Shown here: positions 20,942 through 23,332 of the stretch, piece after piece
Position numbering within the stretch: position 1 is the first letter of the stretch
How the letters are laid out: every line of letters begins with the position of its first letter
Made by a program: the position numbers and the translations under genes
NCBI GenBank assembly: GCA_046590575.1
Contig: JBKJUS010000089.1
Span: forward strand, 1-23,332
Origin: DATLNF01 sp046590575
GTDB taxonomy: Bacteria > Actinomycetota > Actinomycetes > BP-191
Direction: 5' to 3'
DNA length: 23,332 bases
The notes under the pieces: generated by a model
The model's input: the letters and a program-made list of their open reading frames with translations, nothing else
Databases searched by the model: none
Told to the model about the DNA's origin: nothing

Positions 20942-21954
20942 TGTCCGAGCTCGAGATCGACCGGCTCACTGTCGAGTACGCCAGCGGCGGCTATCTGGTA
21001 CGCCCCATCGAGGATTTCTCCCTTTCGGCGGAGTCCGGAGAGATGGTCCTGCTCCTCGGCCCCAGCGGATGCGGCAAGACGACGCTTCTGTCATGTCTCG
21101 CGGCCATCCTCGCGCCAAGCGAGGGAAGCATCCGGGTAAGAGGCCGTGACGTGACGACGCTTTCGGGCGCAGCACTGACGACCTACCGGCGGCATGCGGT
21201 CGGCATCGTCTTCCAGGCCTTCAACCTGGTGCCGAGCCTCACCGCGGTGGAGAACGTCGCTGCCCCGCTCTGGGCCGCTGGCGTAGACCGGCGCACTGCG
21301 CGACTACGGGCCGAGGACCTGCTTGGTCAGATGGGCCTCACGAACCGGCTTCGTCACAGGCCGGGCGACCTTTCGGGTGGACAGCAGCAGCGGGTGGCGA
21401 TTGCCCGGGCGCTTGTGCACGACCCGACTCTGCTGCTGGCTGACGAACCGACCGCGCACCTCGACTACATGCAGGTCGAGAGCGTCATCGGCATCCTGCG
21501 AACGCTCGCATCACCGGGCCGCCTGGTCGTGGTCGCCACCCATGACGAGCGGATGATCCCGCTCGCCGATCGCGTCGTACGGATGGCTCCGGCGCTCTCC
21601 GCCAACCAAGGTTCGCGAGAGGTGCAGCTCGCGGGGGGAGAAGTGCTGTTTGAGCAAGGCTCGCGTGGCGCTCTCATCTATGTCATCAACCGTGGCGAGA
21701 TCGAGCTCTTCCGCAGTCGAGTGGACGGCGACGAGGAGAAGCTAGGAGTCGTAAGACCGGGCGACTACTTCGGCGAGTTGGGACCGCTGCTCGGGTTCCC
21801 CCGGGCGGCCACGGCCCGCGCGCGCATCGCCACAACACTGACCGGCTACACCGTGAGTGAGTTCCGGGAGTACGTCGGAACGGAGGAAATGGCCAAGCTT
21901 CTTGGCAAGCGGGGTGGCGCCAGACGCTTCGCCTCCGGGTCCGCCAGGCGCTGA
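20941..21954 (+). CDS. ABC transporter ATPase fused to a cyclic-nucleotide-binding domain
   Basis: A 337-aa fusion. Residues 1-220 form a LolD/MacB-like ATPase: Walker A GPSGCGKTT (40-48), Q-loop Gln92, signature LSGGQQQR (144-151), Walker B LLLADE (165-170) and His201. Residues about 226-312 form a CNB domain. GEVLFEQGSRGALIYVINRGEIELF is followed by a phosphate-binding cassette FGELGPLLGFPRAATARA with the key Glu279 and Arg288, so cAMP (or cGMP) binding is possible. Rv0073 and Rv2564 of M. tuberculosis have the same fusion and are paired with the same permease type. Translation is coupled to the permease by a TGATG overlap. The transporter may be gated by cAMP, which is inference. Confidence 0.92.
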   Translation: MSELEIDRLTVEYASGGYLVRPIEDFSLSAESGEMVLLLGPSGCGKTTLLSCLAAILAPSEGSIRVRGRDVTTLSGAALTTYRRHAVGIVFQAFNLVPSLTAVENVAAPLWAAGVDRRTARLRAEDLLGQMGLTNRLRHRPGDLSGGQQQRVAIARALVHDPTLLLADEPTAHLDYMQVESVIGILRTLASPGRLVVVATHDERMIPLADRVVRMAPALSANQGSREVQLAGGEVLFEQGSRGALIYVINRGEIELFRSRVDGDEEKLGVVRPGDYFGELGPLLGFPRAATARARIATTLTGYTVSEFREYVGTEEMAKLLGKRGGARRFASGSARR

Positions 21955-21970
21955 TTTGCTGCCACCCGAG

Positions 21971-22456
21971 TCAGGACCTGCGCAATCCGATCAGGGTGAG
22001 CACATCGGTGTTGAGGAGCTCGCTGAGGGAGCGTTGGCGCGGTACGTCGAGATCGCGACTGGTAAACGGGTCCAGCCCCGTCAACGCCTCCAGCTCCGCC
22101 CGCGGGCAGGTCGCGAGCGAGAGCCCGGCGTAGCCCAACGCGTCATCACACAATGAGTCAGCCGTGAAGCCGCGTTCCCGGCCGACGGCAGTCAGCGTCA
22201 CCTTGTAGAGCGTGATCTCGTGCCGTCGGGGCCGGTCATAGATGACCGCGAGCGAGCCGATCAGCTCAGCGCCGCCACGACTCCCGGCCGGCCCGGTCCA
22301 GGGGCGGTCGTAACGCTGCCACACCCCCGTGGTCGCGTTCCAGACACCGCCGCACGAGACATCCCGCGCTTCCAGCTCAGCAACGATCTGCACTGCTGCG
22401 TTGACCGGGAGCACGGCGGCCGGACGGATCGCCGCGTCAGAGATATGGACTGTCAC
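21971..22456 (-). CDS. Conserved protein, function unknown
   Basis: A 161-aa protein with no signal peptide or membrane segment. Distinct blocks are VWNATTGVWQRYDRPWTGP, LAVIYDRPRRHEITLYKVTLT and DALGYAGLSLATCP, which look conserved, but no known family is recognised. The GTG start has GAGG 8 nt upstream. It converges on the ABC ATPase gene with a 16-nt gap, and a short inverted repeat lies just upstream of its start. Confidence 0.75.
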   Translation of the reverse strand: MTVHISDAAIRPAAVLPVNAAVQIVAELEARDVSCGGVWNATTGVWQRYDRPWTGPAGSRGGAELIGSLAVIYDRPRRHEITLYKVTLTAVGRERGFTADSLCDDALGYAGLSLATCPRAELEALTGLDPFTSRDLDVPRQRSLSELLNTDVLTLIGLRRS

Positions 22457-22481
22457 GTGGCACCTCGTCCGACCGACGAAA

Positions 22482-22498
22482 GGCTGACCTGCTCAGCC
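22482..22498. promoter_or_regulatory. Small inverted repeat upstream of an unknown gene
   Basis: GGCTGA (22482-22487) and TCAGCC (22493-22498) form a perfect 6-bp repeat with a 5-nt spacer, about 25 nt before the minus-strand start. It may be an operator. The remaining intergenic DNA to 22630 shows no gene; a TAGGAT at 22617-22622 could be the -10 of tRNA-Ser(TGA). Confidence 0.35.
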
Positions 22499-22630
22499 GT
22501 AAACGTCATCGACCGAACGGAAGCCACATTTGGTAGGCCGAACGGGTGATCCGAACTGCGAAGTCGGGCAGGAAGACCCGGTGTGCTCTGGCGCCCGCCG
22601 CAACGCACACCGTCGGTAGGATGCGCCCCT

Positions 22631-22717
22631 GGAGGGCTCGCCTAGTGGCCGATGGCGGCGGTCTTGAAAACCGCTATGAGTGCAAGCTCATCGTGGGTTC
22701 GAATCCCACGCCCTCCG
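22631..22717 (+). tRNA. tRNA-Ser(TGA)
   Basis: The acceptor GGAGGGC (22631-22637) pairs with GCCCTCC (22710-22716) and the discriminator is G. The anticodon stem GCGGT/ACCGC encloses CTTGAAA, giving anticodon TGA for UCA. The long variable arm (ATGAG/CTCAT) marks it as serine-type. CCA is not encoded (CTT follows), unlike the other tRNAs here. A putative -10 TAGGAT lies 8 nt upstream. Confidence 0.95.
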
Positions 22718-22765
22718 CTTGGATGCTCAGCATACCCGCAGGTCAGGGCCTCGTCATCGTCCCGC

Positions 22766-22828
22766 GTTGACTCACGAAAAATGCGCGCGTAGGTGGGGTC
22801 GTTGACTCATCTAGGAATGCGCGCGTAG
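22766..22828 (+). repeat. Two direct repeats at the IS end, each promoter-like
   Basis: Copy 1 (22766-22792) and copy 2 (22801-22828) share GTTGACTCA and ATGCGCGCGTAG around a 6- or 7-nt variable centre; their starts are 35 bp apart. They are probably transposase-binding sites. Each contains TTGACT followed after 17-18 bp by TAGGTG or TAGCAG, so they could also act as tandem promoters toward the transposase. Confidence 0.75.
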
Positions 22829-22875
22829 CAGCGCGCCTCCCTGGCCAGGCTGGTCCTCGCCGGTAGGCCCCGGGG

Positions 22876-23332
22876 ATGGGACTCACGATGGGGCAGCGCA
22901 AGGCCGTTACGAAGGCGATCGCGACCCGGTACAAGCGGGCGGGCAAGGCCGGCAAGGGCGCGATCTTGGACGAGCTGTGTGCCACCACGGGCTGGCATCG
23001 CAACCACGCGCGGAAGGCCCTCGCGGCCGCGCTCCGCCCGACGGTGGTGCGCCCGGCGCGTCGGCCCCGGACACCGGTCTACGGGGCGGAGGTGATTGCG
23101 GTGCTGCGGTTCTGCTGGGCGGTGCTCGGCGCGCCGACCGGCAAGCGTCTCGCCCCGGTGATGGGTGAGCTGGTGGCGACGTTGCGCCGCTTCGGGGAGC
23201 TCGACGTCGGCGACGATGTGGCCACTGCCCTGGTGGTGATGTCGGCGGCGACGATGGACCGCCGGCTCGCACCGGAGCGGGCCGCGATGCGCCTGCGCGG
23301 GCGCTCTCACACCAAGCCCGGGTCGCTGCTCA
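22876..23332 (+). CDS. Transposase/integrase N-terminal part (truncated by window end)
   Basis: An open frame of 152 codons running off the right edge, not closed by a stop. MGQRKAVTKAIATRYKRAGK, AILDELCATTGWHRNHARKAL and SAATMDRRLAPERAAMRLRG, SHTKPGSLL match the N-terminal helix-turn-helix part of an actinobacterial IS transposase carrying an integrase-type (DDE) catalytic core, which would follow outside the window. The family is probably ISNCY- or IS481-like; not resolved. ATG 22876 is preferred; ATG 22888 starts MGQRKAV and is equally plausible. The opposite strand carries open frames that are shadows. Confidence 0.82.
   Translation, partial: MGLTMGQRKAVTKAIATRYKRAGKAGKGAILDELCATTGWHRNHARKALAAALRPTVVRPARRPRTPVYGAEVIAVLRFCWAVLGAPTGKRLAPVMGELVATLRRFGELDVGDDVATALVVMSAATMDRRLAPERAAMRLRGRSHTKPGSLL

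Larger units (their letters stand above)
22766..23332 (+). mobile_element. Insertion sequence, left part (cut by window end)
   Basis: Defined by the truncated transposase at 22876 and two direct repeats before it. The left boundary at about 22766 is a guess from the repeat start; no target-site duplication or inverted repeat can be checked because the right end is outside. It lies about 50 bp after tRNA-Ser(TGA). Confidence 0.65.

Noticed and set aside
22807..23310. Minus-strand frames over the transposase
   Set aside because: Antisense to a recognisable transposase N-terminus; no motifs.
1..23332. CRISPR array or phage/defence island
   Set aside because: No regularly spaced repeats, cas genes, phage structural genes or restriction-modification genes were seen; only the IS fragment at the right end is mobile.

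Overview
The window is chromosomal DNA from a GC-rich actinobacterium. Evidence for this is the WhiB regulator, the ArsA-like ATPase / WhiB4 / PonA2-type PBP / metallophosphoesterase block known from Mycobacterium (Rv3680-Rv3683), the two TadA-associated proteins, the short SRP RNA beside dnaX, and frequent GTG/TTG starts. The genus cannot be fixed from sequence alone. Nearly all of it is core genome. The only clearly mobile DNA is the left part of an insertion sequence at the right edge (about 22766 onward).

Layout. 1-5605: cell-envelope/redox block with an ArsA/Get3-like ATPase, whiB4 (minus), a class A penicillin-binding protein with a PASTA domain, a YqeY-like protein (minus) and a metallophosphoesterase. 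5778-5855: tRNA-Pro(CGG). 5903-10284: aspartate-pathway genes on the minus strand (ask, asd, plus a small DUF5703-like gene coupled to asd), interrupted by a secreted CocE-type hydrolase on the plus strand. 10380-14122: a lipoprotein, then recR-ybaB-dnaX and the SRP RNA on the minus strand (DNA replication/repair and protein targeting). 14352-16372: a polytopic membrane protein whose 3' end runs into tRNA-Ser(GGA), then a double-GNAT acetyltransferase. 16442-18063: tRNA-Ser(CGA), tadA and two related TadA-associated proteins. 18213-21954: a small membrane protein, a thioredoxin-reductase-like flavoprotein, and an FtsX-type ABC permease overlapping an ABC ATPase fused to a cyclic-nucleotide-binding domain. 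21971-22717: an unknown protein and tRNA-Ser(TGA). 22766-end: IS end with two direct repeats and a truncated transposase.

How the genes work together. Ask and Asd catalyse the first two steps of the aspartate pathway toward lysine/DAP, threonine and methionine. The ask gene retains an internal start for a separate regulatory (beta) subunit. DnaX, YbaB and RecR form the usual replication/recombination cluster. Three serine tRNAs covering the whole UCN box lie within 7.5 kb, two of them flanking or beside tadA. Several -10-like hexamers of the form TAGACT/TAGGAT sit at the expected places (tRNA-Pro, asd, ask, SRP RNA), and asd looks leaderless.

No CRISPR array, phage or defence island is visible. 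The most interesting points are a RecR whose fourth zinc ligand is Trp, the split ask/asd pair, the tandem diverged TadA-associated proteins, the cAMP-domain ABC transporter, tRNA signals embedded in flanking coding sequences, and the paired promoter-like repeats at the IS end.
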